Assembly (NCBI GenBank): GCA_900542765.1
Contig: UQOX01000035.1
Location: forward strand, 1-20,507
Direction: 5' to 3'
DNA length: 20,507 bases
Source: an uncultured Porphyromonadaceae bacterium
GTDB taxonomy: Bacteria; Bacteroidota; Bacteroidia; Bacteroidales; UBA11471
How positions within the stretch are numbered: the stretch's first letter is position 1; the number at the start of each line of letters is the position of its first letter. A model generated the notes under the pieces. The model worked only from the letters and a program-made list of their open reading frames with translations. It was not told where the DNA came from and did not search any database. A program made the translations under genes and the position numbers. Positions 1 through 7,256 of this stretch are shown here, in pieces.

Positions 1-353
1 CCCCCGCCCCGGGCGGGGACCCCGCCGTAAACGGCGATGCCGGGCGACATCTTGAACGAGGCAAAGAGGGTGCTGCCCTCCTCGGTGCCTTCGGTAGGCG
101 AATAGGTGCCTTCGGCCACGAAAACCTCACCGCCCTCGGTGAGGCCGCGGGCGGCCATGTAGGCGGCCAGGTCGTTGATGGCCTCTTGTATGTTGTTTTT
201 AGCCTGAGCCCAAGAGAGTCCGTCGTTGGCATAAGCGCCGTTGGCGGCATCGACATACCGGCGCAGCGACGCAGCCTGCTGTGCCACGGCTGTTGCCGAG
301 CCCGACAGGAACGCGACAAAGAATGCCAATATAAACTTATTCCATCGTATCAT
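1..353 (-). CDS. Secreted protein, probable beta-helix fimbria-associated protein (N-terminal part only)
   Basis: The reading frame begins with ATG at 353-351 and is still open at the left edge, so only about 117 N-terminal residues are visible. The start MIRWNKFILAFFVAFLSG and following AVAQQ form a good signal peptide with likely cleavage after AVA. The mature part contains YVDAANGAYANDGLSWAQAK, then a stretch ending VFVAEGTYSPT and later GIAVYGG. This pattern (N-x-G-x-S-W-x-x-A, v-VA-GTY-pt, i-vyGG) is typical of the first coils of right-handed parallel beta-helix surface proteins of Bacteroidota. It lies 19 bp after the preceding lipoprotein gene on the same strand, so it is probably the last visible cistron of the fimbrial operon. 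A role as tip or accessory subunit is inference from position. The family call would need the missing C-terminus. Confidence 0.72.
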   Translation of the reverse strand, partial: MIRWNKFILAFFVAFLSGSATAVAQQAASLRRYVDAANGAYANDGLSWAQAKNNIQEAINDLAAYMAARGLTEGGEVFVAEGTYSPTEGTEEGSTLFASFKMSPGIAVYGGVPARGG

Positions 354-372
354 AGTCAAAACGCCTTTTCAA

Positions 373-1371
373 TCAATTGCCGGAACCGTCACCGATACCG
401 TTTATCGTCAAATCCAAACGAAAATAAGCCGCACCGTCGGCCGAGACCTTCTCGGCCGTCGACACGGAAGGGAGGGTGCGGGTCTCATCGCCACGCACAA
501 GCACCACTTCCCAAGGCAGGCTGATATTGCCGTCGGCATCGGGAGCGGGCTGGAAGAGGTAGGTGTCGAAACGCCCGTAAAAATTATTGGCAGGGGTCAT
601 GCCGTCGAAAACACATTGGCCGGTGGCCGACGCAGATGTGTTGGCACCGGGGGAGAAATAGGAGCCTTCGGTGAGGAGGTTTTTCAGGGTGAAGCTGTGC
701 ACGCGCCACTTCTCATAGGGCCCGCCGGCACGGAAATCGTCGGAGAGGTTGTAGACGACATCGAACTTGGCGGCCACATGGTAGCACACGATTGTCTCGT
801 TGACGGCATTTTCGTCGGTAAGGAGCGTGCCGCTGCCGGCATACACGTCGGCGATGCTCACCGTGGAGCCGTCAGCCTGCTCGAGGTTGAGCCGCAACCC
901 GGCGACCTCCTGCCCGGAGATGGGCGTCGCACCCGAGCGCACGCCGTCGACCGTCGTTTGCAGGTCGGGAATGGGCGTGTAAGAAGCGATGGCATAAAGA
1001 GTCACTTCATCGGTCTCGGGCAACGGCAGTTGCACGGTGCGCTGGTAGGCCAGCACGGTGCCGTGGCTGTCGGAGACAGCCGTCCACGAATCGGGCGTCA
1101 AATCGTTGAGCGATATGGCCGAGACGAGGAGACGGGTATTCCCGTCGGCCAAGTATTCGATAAAGAAATAAAGGTGGCGGGGCATCTGCAACGAGGAGCC
1201 GTTTCCGGGGTCGCCGGGCGTGCGTTGCACGACAGCCACATCGGAGGGAACCCGCAGTACCACGGAGCGGTAACGCGAGATGTCGAGCACCTCTTCGCGA
1301 CTGCAACCTGCGGCTCCCAACAAAGCCACCAGGCACAATACAACACCTGTTTTTACCAAATATCTTGTCAT
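373..1371 (-). CDS. Fimbria-associated lipoprotein, FimB/Mfa2-like accessory subunit
   Basis: This is a 332-residue protein with a lipoprotein signal peptide: a hydrophobic stretch ending LGAAGC, with Cys23 as the predicted lipidation site followed by SREE, an acidic stretch of the kind that sends Bacteroidota lipoproteins to the cell surface. The body is beta-rich with no catalytic motif that I recognise, but its architecture (N-terminal VVLRVPSD strand, central conserved FDVVYNLSD, C-terminal paired strands ending in a FRLDLTING-like strand) resembles FimB/Mfa2-family fimbrial proteins. The ATG overlaps the stop of the upstream anchor gene by 4 bp (ATGA at 1368-1371), which suggests translational coupling and therefore joint assembly. 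It could be a second anchor or a minor subunit near the base or tip; sequence alone does not decide. The gene is certain, the exact role is not. Confidence 0.8.
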   Translation of the reverse strand: MTRYLVKTGVVLCLVALLGAAGCSREEVLDISRYRSVVLRVPSDVAVVQRTPGDPGNGSSLQMPRHLYFFIEYLADGNTRLLVSAISLNDLTPDSWTAVSDSHGTVLAYQRTVQLPLPETDEVTLYAIASYTPIPDLQTTVDGVRSGATPISGQEVAGLRLNLEQADGSTVSIADVYAGSGTLLTDENAVNETIVCYHVAAKFDVVYNLSDDFRAGGPYEKWRVHSFTLKNLLTEGSYFSPGANTSASATGQCVFDGMTPANNFYGRFDTYLFQPAPDADGNISLPWEVVLVRGDETRTLPSVSTAEKVSADGAAYFRLDLTINGIGDGSGN

Positions 1372-2381
1372 ATTTCTATGTTGTGGTCGCCGCCGGGTTT
1401 CCAGTCGAGGGTGACAGAGACCGTCACGTCGGCGCCGTGATATATAATCTCTCCACTGTCGGAGATGGTTGCTCTCAAAATTTTGGGTTCACCGGCAGCG
1501 AGGGGGTCGCGCACCGAGAGTACGTTGCGGGTGGTCTTCCCGTTGCGGGTGACATAAACGTGCATCTGCCAATATTCGGCATCGCGCGTCGTGGCGCGTG
1601 CCACGGTTTCCCCGCCACGTGAAGGGAAGCATACGCCATACGAGGCCACCAAGTCGCGGGTGAGCACTTTCGAGGTGCGCACAAGGGCCGGCGAGGAGAA
1701 ATCGTAACTGCTGTCGGCAAAAGAGTAGCCGTTGGCGGTATTGGCAATATAAGATACGACACTGTCGACGGCCGGCGAAAGCACGAGCGCGACAGCCGTA
1801 TTGGCCATACCCAGAGGTATGTGCAGGTTCTTGTCGGTACCGTCGCTCTCGACATCGAGACCGGCATGGTAAATGCCGCAGGTGAAGGAGTCGATGGTGT
1901 CGGCATCGATATAAGAGAGAGTAAAATGGTCGAGATGGTCCCGGCCGGATATGCGGCACACGGGATCGGTCACGGCATTGGCCACCGGGTGGTGGTGATA
2001 GGTGCCTTGTTCCAAATAGAGCGAATAGGCGACTTCGTCGGCACCGCCGGCCGCCACGGTCTCATAGTGAGACATGGTACGGCTTCCGCTGTCGAAGAAA
2101 GGCACTTCGAGGTGGTGTATGTTGCCCGAGAACACGGGCGAGAGCTTGTCGATGAGCAACTGCGCCATCTCCTGCTCGGCTGCACCGGTCGAGAGATGGG
2201 TGGTCACGGACTGCTCCAAATCCATCTCGGTGGTAATGCGGAAAGTGAAGTCGCAATAGGAACCGCACTCCGAGAGGTCTTCGTTGATACACGAGGCCAT
2301 CGAAAAGAGCAGGGCCAACCCCATGGCGAGGGGCTGCCATTTTTTGCGAGAGGGTCGATATGTCGGTGTGTTATCGGACAT
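1368..2381 (-). CDS. FimB/Mfa2 family fimbrial anchor lipoprotein
   Basis: This is a 337-residue protein. After a basic N-region (SRKKWQ) and a hydrophobic core comes FSMASC, a lipobox with the lipidated Cys near residue 31, followed by INEDLSECG. The C-x-x-EDLSEC start of the mature protein is a hallmark of the Mfa2/FimB family. In Porphyromonas gingivalis, Mfa2 and FimB are outer-membrane lipoproteins that anchor the base of the fibre and limit its length. The rest is beta-strand rich, with a C-terminal VTVSVTLDWKPGGDHNIEI that looks like the usual terminal strand. It lies 119 bp downstream of the major fimbrillin gene, with a terminator-like hairpin in between, and overlaps the next gene by 4 bp. 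The start at 2381 gives a long n-region; a downstream Met at residue 20 would also leave a usable signal peptide. Confidence 0.88.
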   Translation of the reverse strand: MSDNTPTYRPSRKKWQPLAMGLALLFSMASCINEDLSECGSYCDFTFRITTEMDLEQSVTTHLSTGAAEQEMAQLLIDKLSPVFSGNIHHLEVPFFDSGSRTMSHYETVAAGGADEVAYSLYLEQGTYHHHPVANAVTDPVCRISGRDHLDHFTLSYIDADTIDSFTCGIYHAGLDVESDGTDKNLHIPLGMANTAVALVLSPAVDSVVSYIANTANGYSFADSSYDFSSPALVRTSKVLTRDLVASYGVCFPSRGGETVARATTRDAEYWQMHVYVTRNGKTTRNVLSVRDPLAAGEPKILRATISDSGEIIYHGADVTVSVTLDWKPGGDHNIEI

Positions 2382-2400
2382 CGGTGCGGGTTGTTGGTGT

Positions 2401-2450
2401 TATAAAAAGAAGGGACGGGAATGCGGGAACGCCCACGCTCCCGCCCCTTC
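2401..2450 (-). terminator. Terminator-like hairpin between fimbrillin and anchor genes
   Basis: On the plus strand 2409-2420 (GAAGGGACGGGA) pairs with 2439-2450 (TCCCGCCCCTTC), 11 of 12 positions, with one A/C mismatch. On the minus strand, the direction of the fimbrial transcript, the stem is followed by TTTTTATA (2408-2401). GC-rich stem plus U-tract is the intrinsic terminator pattern. Lying inside the operon, it could make most transcripts stop after the major fimbrillin and let only a fraction reach the anchor and accessory genes. That effect is inferred. Confidence 0.7.
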
Positions 2451-2500
2451 GATGGGTTGATATTTTCCGAATTTAACAGCAAATATGCCGTTTTCCGGCA

Positions 2501-4126
2501 TTACTCGCCAATTTCTGCATCCATGCTGATGCCTTGTTTCCAAGTAAGATCGACTTTCAATGCAAATTCAAGTTGAGGATTCGTCAAGTCGGGCAAAGTT
2601 GCATAAGCGCTTTTGAGATTATTAATCGTAATGTTGGCAGTGGTATAGTAGTCCGATGCGAATACCTGTTTGGGTTCGCTCGGCGTTCCCGAAACATTCG
2701 GGTTAAGCGAGCCCACAAGGTAGAAAGTGGCACCGGTGGGAATGACTCCGCCGTTTATGCCATAAATGGCAGCGCCGTTGTTGACAAATTCGAGGGCGAT
2801 TCTCACGGTGGCAGCCGTAGAACCGGCATCTTCATATACCTGCGAAGGCAACCCCAAAACATAGGTCTTCAATGCCGAAGTCGTAGAAAGGGTTGCGTCA
2901 ACGACCTCATTGTCGTAAATCATGTGATTCCAATCGGTGGTGTTATTGACGAAATCATATCCGACCGAACCGGGCTGACTACCCACAATGACACCGGTCA
3001 AGGTGAGATTGTCGACATCTATAGCAGGTGCGTCGGCATCGTTGTTGTTGTCGTCAAGCGAAGCAGCATCAGCTTTAACTTTCACATCGAGACGGCCTAC
3101 GGCATAGTTCACGCTGCTTTTCAATGCTACGCTTGTAGTCGTGGCATCGATGGCGATAGCATTACCCTCGAAGCTGTCACCACTGTAATCGACAGGGACG
3201 GAGTTGGTGCTATAATAGAGCGAAGGGGGATAGCTCAACGTAGAGCCGTTATTTACAACTTGATCATCCATGGTAATGTCAGTAGCTCCGCTTTGCGACC
3301 AGTCGAATACATACACAGCCGTGGGGAGTTTATAATTTGACCCGTAAACAGATTCCATGGCCGTACGCACAGCCTCGATTTTGGTATCTGCATCATGCTT
3401 ATCGGCTTCGAGATCAAGTGCACTCGCCAAATTGTTGAGCATCGTGGTGAGCTGAACCTCGGCCACGGAAAATTTACCGGTAAGTTTCGCAACATTTTCT
3501 TTCATCGCACTTTCAGAGGCAGTCGTCCCCCAGTTTGTGTGCAATATATTGCGGAGCTCCACCAATACATTGGCAAGAGCGGTAAGATCGGGAGTCTCGA
3601 TGTCGGTAAGGGTAAACGATATGTCGTTCGGAGTGTATGAAGCATCGATCGGATTTGCCGTGGTATAGCTCGGGGTAAGCTTGCCGTTGCCGATTGCCTG
3701 AGTCTCTCCATAGAGGAGGAAAGAGACATTACCATAAGGCAAGGATACCTGCGAATAGGTTTTTACCCCATTGGTTGAGGTAATCTCGTCCGAAGCAATG
3801 TTGCCAAGATTGACCATCGTGCCCAAGAAAGTATCACCTGCATCAACAGTTTCACCGACGGCACCTACCTTAAACGGAAGGAGATAGATGTTGGTCATAC
3901 CATTGAAATTTTGGTCATCTTGCACATAGTCGGCTGTGGAACGTTGTACTTTGGCGTGAGGAATGGCAAAGGTGATTTGGGTCTTCACTTCACCGGTCTC
4001 GCCGCCGACAGGAGCAGTCGTCTCGTTGCCGCCTAGGATTTCTTCGTCATCGCTGCTGCATGCAGTGAATGCTACGCCCGAAACAAGTGCTACACTTGCA
4101 AGGGCCAGTTTCCATGTTTTTTTCAT
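2501..4126 (-). CDS. Major fimbrillin, FimA/Mfa1 family lipoprotein
   Basis: The start is the ATG at 4126, giving MKKTWKLALASVALVSGVAF followed by TAC and SSDDEE, and 541 residues. The longer open frame to 4204 only adds untranslated leader. Cys23 is the lipidation site and SSDDEE resembles the surface-export acidic stretch. Known FimA/Mfa1 subunits are exported as lipoproteins and then cut by an Arg-specific protease, which removes the first strand and opens the donor-strand groove. Here the strand KTQITFAIPH (residues 48-57) followed by Arg62-Ser63 fits that arrangement. Residues 66-200 hold the N-terminal fimbrillin domain (YLLPFK, then FLLYGETQA), and the C-terminal part ends with KVDLTWKQGISMDAEIGE. 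The gene is more AT-rich than its neighbours. It follows the OmpA-like gene after 102 bp, a gap large enough for its own promoter, though I find no clean one. Family assignment is firm; whether Mfa1- or FimA-like is open. Confidence 0.88.
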   Translation of the reverse strand: MKKTWKLALASVALVSGVAFTACSSDDEEILGGNETTAPVGGETGEVKTQITFAIPHAKVQRSTADYVQDDQNFNGMTNIYLLPFKVGAVGETVDAGDTFLGTMVNLGNIASDEITSTNGVKTYSQVSLPYGNVSFLLYGETQAIGNGKLTPSYTTANPIDASYTPNDISFTLTDIETPDLTALANVLVELRNILHTNWGTTASESAMKENVAKLTGKFSVAEVQLTTMLNNLASALDLEADKHDADTKIEAVRTAMESVYGSNYKLPTAVYVFDWSQSGATDITMDDQVVNNGSTLSYPPSLYYSTNSVPVDYSGDSFEGNAIAIDATTTSVALKSSVNYAVGRLDVKVKADAASLDDNNNDADAPAIDVDNLTLTGVIVGSQPGSVGYDFVNNTTDWNHMIYDNEVVDATLSTTSALKTYVLGLPSQVYEDAGSTAATVRIALEFVNNGAAIYGINGGVIPTGATFYLVGSLNPNVSGTPSEPKQVFASDYYTTANITINNLKSAYATLPDLTNPQLEFALKVDLTWKQGISMDAEIGE

Positions 4127-4228
4127 GTTATTGCAAATTGGTGAATAAATATTTGTTGTTTCTTTTATTAGTGCATATATGGTATCAATAAAACCTGTCT
4201 TCAACGCGCCTCACATCTTACCGACAAG

Positions 4229-5797
4229 CTACATGGCCGGGTCGCCGACTATGCGCCTGATGAGGAAAAGATTGCGGGCGGCAGCTTCATCGCCGGCATC
4301 GGCTGCCCGTTGCAGGTAGTCGATGGCACGAGCCGGGTCGCCATTGACATAACAGGCATTGCCCAAGGCATTGTAGCTGCGGGGGTCGTGGGCGACGGTT
4401 TCGAGCATGGCAAGAGCCTCGGCCGAATAACCACTGTTGAGCAGCCCGATGGCCCGGTTGATGATGATGGCCACACGGTCGGGAGCATTGTCGTAATAGA
4501 TGCGCACATATCCGGCATTACGCAACTCGGGCAAGGCTTCACGCCCCAGTTCGCGGTAGGCACGCCCGCCGGCCATGCTGCGCAGGGCACGTTCCCGGGC
4601 CACGGGGTCGGCAACGGAGTCGATGAGTTGCAAGAGTGCGGCACGATGTTCCCGGGAGCTGTCGGTATCGGCCACGATGTCGCGCAACTCCGTCCAGGCG
4701 GGACCTCCGGAGATGAGGCGGAAGAGCGAGTCGGGATAACCGGTGCGCTCCTGTATGTACCGGGCCAACGACTCAGCACGCCGCTGTGCCAGACGAATGT
4801 TGAAATCGAGAGGTCCCTCGGGCGAAGCCAAACCGATGACCTCGATAAAGCGCACATCGGCAGCCGTGTCGGCAGCGACACGCAAAGTGAGCTCGACAAT
4901 CTTGTCAAGGGTCTCGTTGTTGGAGCGGTAGAGCGTGTCGAGGAAATAGCGGTTCACCGGATAGTAGACATAGAGTGCTCCGGGCTCCTTGCGCAATACC
5001 TGCGTACCGTCGTAGGGACGGTAATCGGACAGGAGATGCAACACGGGATTTTCCTGCGCCAAAGGATAAACCTGCGGCTGCACATACGGCAACTCGGGGC
5101 GATAGGGTGGCCGGTAACGGAACGGTTCCCGGCACACGGGGTCGAGGGTGTCGACCGTGCAACAGCCCTCTTTTTCGCGATTCAGGCAAAGGGTAAGGCG
5201 GCCATAGCGCATCCACGGTTCCACCCCGATGCGCATTTCATACCAAAGCGTATCGCCGGGCGTTCCCTTGGGAACGGCAGGATACCACTCCTGGCGCCCA
5301 TCGAGCCACGCTTTGCGCACATTGTATTTGCGGTGACGCTTGCCCTGGAAAACGACCGCAGGCAAATCCATGGTGTCTGCCGCGCCACACAAAGCGGGCG
5401 AAAACCACAGGCAGTAATCTTTCTTGACCTCTTTTTTTGAAACCGTAAGCGGGAATTGCAGGGTGAGGGCAAGGCTGTCGGTCCATTCGACAAGACAGGT
5501 GTCGGGCAACCCGAGCCCCGAAACAAGGCGCACCGAAAGGCTGTCGGAAACAGCCGGCATCTCCGTCGGAGCCAAGCCCCCTGCCGACGGAGTGACAACA
5601 TAGGTCGTCGATACCATGAGCGTGGTGTCGACCACGAGCGTACCGGCAGACAACCGGGTGCTGACGACACGCGCCGTGTCATTGACAAAGGCCGTGTCGG
5701 CCACGGCAAAACAACCGGGTCGCGACAAAAATGCCTCACTCTTGCAGGGAAGAGACATCAAAGCCAAGAGGCATAGGAGGGTGATTATCTTGTTCAT
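4229..5797 (-). CDS. OmpA-like outer-membrane protein with C-terminal TPR (DUF3868-type fimbrial partner)
   Basis: ATG at 5797 (MNKIITLLCLLALMSLPCKS) gives 522 residues; the frame extends 12 bp further to a TTG, but the ATG sits 4 bp after the upstream stop and is preferred. After the signal peptide, residues ~30-270 form a beta-rich region of the kind called DUF3868 in Bacteroidota fimbrial loci. Residues ~275-380 look like an OmpA C-terminal fold: YYPVNRYFLD, a helix (NNETLDKIVEL), then the motif VIGLASPEGPLDFNIRLAQRRAESL, which matches the G-x-x-x-x-x-G-x-x-x-x-N-x-x-L-s-x-x-R-A pattern of peptidoglycan-binding OmpA domains. Residues ~440-510 carry one to two TPR/Sel1-like helical pairs (YNALGNACYVNGDPARAIDY). 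It is probably periplasmic or outer-membrane attached and could link the fimbrial base to the cell wall; this is inference from domains and from sitting next to DUF3575 and fimbrillin genes. Confidence 0.82.
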   Translation of the reverse strand: MNKIITLLCLLALMSLPCKSEAFLSRPGCFAVADTAFVNDTARVVSTRLSAGTLVVDTTLMVSTTYVVTPSAGGLAPTEMPAVSDSLSVRLVSGLGLPDTCLVEWTDSLALTLQFPLTVSKKEVKKDYCLWFSPALCGAADTMDLPAVVFQGKRHRKYNVRKAWLDGRQEWYPAVPKGTPGDTLWYEMRIGVEPWMRYGRLTLCLNREKEGCCTVDTLDPVCREPFRYRPPYRPELPYVQPQVYPLAQENPVLHLLSDYRPYDGTQVLRKEPGALYVYYPVNRYFLDTLYRSNNETLDKIVELTLRVAADTAADVRFIEVIGLASPEGPLDFNIRLAQRRAESLARYIQERTGYPDSLFRLISGGPAWTELRDIVADTDSSREHRAALLQLIDSVADPVARERALRSMAGGRAYRELGREALPELRNAGYVRIYYDNAPDRVAIIINRAIGLLNSGYSAEALAMLETVAHDPRSYNALGNACYVNGDPARAIDYLQRAADAGDEAAARNLFLIRRIVGDPAM

Positions 5798-5801
5798 GGC
5801 T

Positions 5802-6434
5802 TCAATCAATTACATAAACCACCGAAAGCGAGAGTTTCGTTGGCATAAAAACATTCTTTTTGGCTATGCCGATATAACGGCCGCAATTGCGACAACGGTA
5901 ATACTTGGAACAGGTGTGGGCAAACCCCAAACCGATGGCGCCCTCGATGCTCCACCGCTTGTTGATGATGTGGTGGTAACCATACACAAGGCCGCCCCCG
6001 TAAAGGTTGCCCTGGAAACGATAATTACGCAACTGGTCCCAAATGCCGAAAGGCAATCGTATGTTACCGGCATTGTAATGCATATACAACAGATGCGCCC
6101 CGACGAAATGGCCGCCGAAAGGAGCACAAATCCAATACCGGGCCTCGGGCTGCACCGAAATGTGCCGCCACTTCTTGTTGTCCTTGAAGGTAAAGGGGTT
6201 GTAACTGAGCGAGAGGTCGAGCGTCCACTTGGGTGCGACACGATACTCAAAAGCGAGATTGGGTGAAAGGGTACCCCACCCCAAGGCATTTGTTTTCACA
6301 GCCATGTCCTGAGCCCCGGCAACAGATGGCAGGAACAGCAAACCCGACAGGCACCACACCATTATCCGGTACCACGGTTTGGAAAAAGCCGGAGAAACAA
6401 AAAAAGGTTTATCGGTCTTTACGGTCACTTTCAT
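5802..6434 (-). CDS. DUF3575 family outer-membrane protein of the fimbrial operon
   Basis: I place the start at ATG 6434 (MKVTVKTDK), giving 210 residues; the frame is open to 6503 but that part reads as leader. A signal peptide ends SVAGAQ, and the mature protein begins DMAVKTNALGWGTLSPNLAF, the diagnostic start of DUF3575 proteins (usually KTN-L-y-w-tt-PN-g-E). The remainder alternates hydrophobic and polar residues like outer-membrane beta strands (WTLDLSLSYNPFTF, GGGLVYGYHHII) and ends in a hydrophobic aromatic strand LSLSVVYVID. A cysteine cluster C-x5-C-x2-C-G (CSKYYRCRNCG) near the C-terminus is also typical of the family. DUF3575 genes commonly head Bacteroidota fimbrial operons. It precedes the OmpA-like gene by only 4 bp. 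The family call is firm, the biochemical role is unknown. Confidence 0.85.
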   Translation of the reverse strand: MKVTVKTDKPFFVSPAFSKPWYRIMVWCLSGLLFLPSVAGAQDMAVKTNALGWGTLSPNLAFEYRVAPKWTLDLSLSYNPFTFKDNKKWRHISVQPEARYWICAPFGGHFVGAHLLYMHYNAGNIRLPFGIWDQLRNYRFQGNLYGGGLVYGYHHIINKRWSIEGAIGLGFAHTCSKYYRCRNCGRYIGIAKKNVFMPTKLSLSVVYVID

Positions 6435-6643
6435 GACAGAGCGTAATGATATAATTATCTTATTCCATTCCAAATCCCTACGAAAAGCCATTTCAACACA
6501 CACAAATCAACACAAATCCGAGCGAGAATCCTCCCAAAAACAAAACATCAAATACCGCAGACTACGATCCGCAAACAAAATTCCACCATCCTCTCGGATA
6601 TTTTAAGGTTCTTTTCGATTCTGTTTACCATATTTTGGTGTTG

Positions 6644-6651
6644 CAAATATA
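6644..6651 (-). promoter_or_regulatory. Candidate -7 box for the fimbrial operon
   Basis: The minus strand reads TATATTTG, a match to the Bacteroidota -7 consensus TAnnTTTG, and it is the only such match between 6435 and 6720. No clear TTTG -33 element lies 19-21 nt upstream (the minus strand there reads T-rich, GCTTTTTT). It would give a leader of about 200 nt before the DUF3575 start. The leader contains no inverted repeat pair of the invertible-promoter type that I could find. Confidence 0.4.
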
Positions 6652-6837
6652 ATAAGTCATTTCATTTAAAAAAGCAGATTGGTGTTTTTTTTGCAAAAAT
6701 TTAATATATAACCTTGCGGCGAAAATATTTTGAAAATAAAATTTTCATTCTTTCGCAATGCGAGATCGCCTCGAAACTCCCCCCCGCTCCTGCGGACACG
6801 GCCTCCCCCGGGAAATTTCGCCAATGAATTGTCTCTG

Positions 6838-6906
6838 AATAAAAAAGATTGATTATCTCACGATAACCAATCTCCGTAACCTAAATTTAATACCATGAAA
6901 AACACT
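6838..6906 (-). ncRNA. Candidate small RNA (~70 nt) ending in a strong terminator
   Basis: The minus strand has an intrinsic terminator: AGATTGGTTATC (6873-6862), loop GTGA, AGATAATCAATCT side 6857-6846 (12 pairs, one G-U), then TTTTTTATT. Upstream is a Bacteroidota-like promoter with -7 TACATTTG (6919-6912). Start of transcription would be near 6906, giving a transcript of about 70 nt with no open frame. Its 5' half is antisense to a plus-strand segment reading TAATACCATGAAAAA, which looks like a typical Bacteroidota translation start region. That makes base-pairing with mRNA start sites conceivable. Existence and function are inferred only from these signals; alternatively the hairpin just insulates the fimbrial operon from read-through. 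Confidence 0.42.
6839..6873 (-). terminator. Strong intrinsic terminator facing the fimbrial operon
   Basis: A 12-bp stem (6846-6857 with 6862-6873), a GTGA tetraloop as read on the minus strand, and a following T6 tract (6845-6840). The single non-Watson-Crick pair is a G-U wobble only when transcribed from the minus strand (A-C on the other), which supports function in that direction. Confidence 0.72.
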
Positions 6907-6911
6907 GTTCT

Positions 6912-6943
6912 CAAATGTACATCATTATAACAAATGAAACAAG
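6912..6943 (-). promoter_or_regulatory. Candidate promoter of the small RNA
   Basis: On the minus strand CTTG (6943-6940, one mismatch to the -33 TTTG) is followed after 20 nt by TACATTTG (6919-6912), a full match to TAnnTTTG. The spacing is that of standard Bacteroidota promoters. Confidence 0.42.
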
Positions 6944-7167
6944 ATATGTTTGCCGCCGGGAGGAGGATTTTTGATTGTTTAACTTATTGACGCTCAAAGC
7001 CTGTCGTCCCAAGCAAAGGAGAAATGTCCGCGGCAGTCGGTGCCGCCGGCAACGTCCGGGGCAAAAAAAGGCACGAAATTGTCACACCGACGAAAACAAT
7101 TTGCAAGCCGTGTTCACGGCCGCCGCCCCCACTCACCCGAAAACGACGGGCCACGAAAGCCGTCGGG

Positions 7168-7212
7168 AAAAGTGGCTTGATTCCTGCGAAAAAAAAGCAA
7201 CAAGCCACTTTT
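7168..7212. repeat. Perfect 12-bp inverted repeat upstream of metF
   Basis: AAAAGTGGCTTG (7168-7179) and CAAGCCACTTTT (7201-7212) pair perfectly across a 21-nt loop. The plus-strand copy is followed by T and CTG, so it might act as a terminator for plus-strand transcripts or as an operator just upstream of the metF promoter at 7249. No gene lies directly before it. A second small repeat (7144-7149 with 7160-7165) abuts it. Confidence 0.6.
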
Positions 7213-7248
7213 TCTGACAAAAAGGCGTTTATATCCCGATAAAAAAAG

Positions 7249-7256
7249 TATTTTTG
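7249..7256 (+). promoter_or_regulatory. Candidate metF promoter (-7 box)
   Basis: TATTTTTG matches TAnnTTTG. An imperfect -33 (GTTTA, 7227-7231) lies about 17 nt upstream. Transcription would start about 15 nt before the metF ATG, giving a very short leader, which is usual in Bacteroidota. No SAM or cobalamin riboswitch fits in such a leader. Confidence 0.5.

Noticed and set aside
241..1440. 399-codon plus-strand open frame opposite the fimbrial lipoproteins
   Set aside because: The minus-strand frames have signal peptides, lipoboxes and operon spacing; the plus-strand translation has no such features.
6435..6720. Invertible (phase-variable) fimbrial promoter
   Set aside because: I found no pair of matching inverted repeats flanking the promoter candidate and no recombinase gene in the window.
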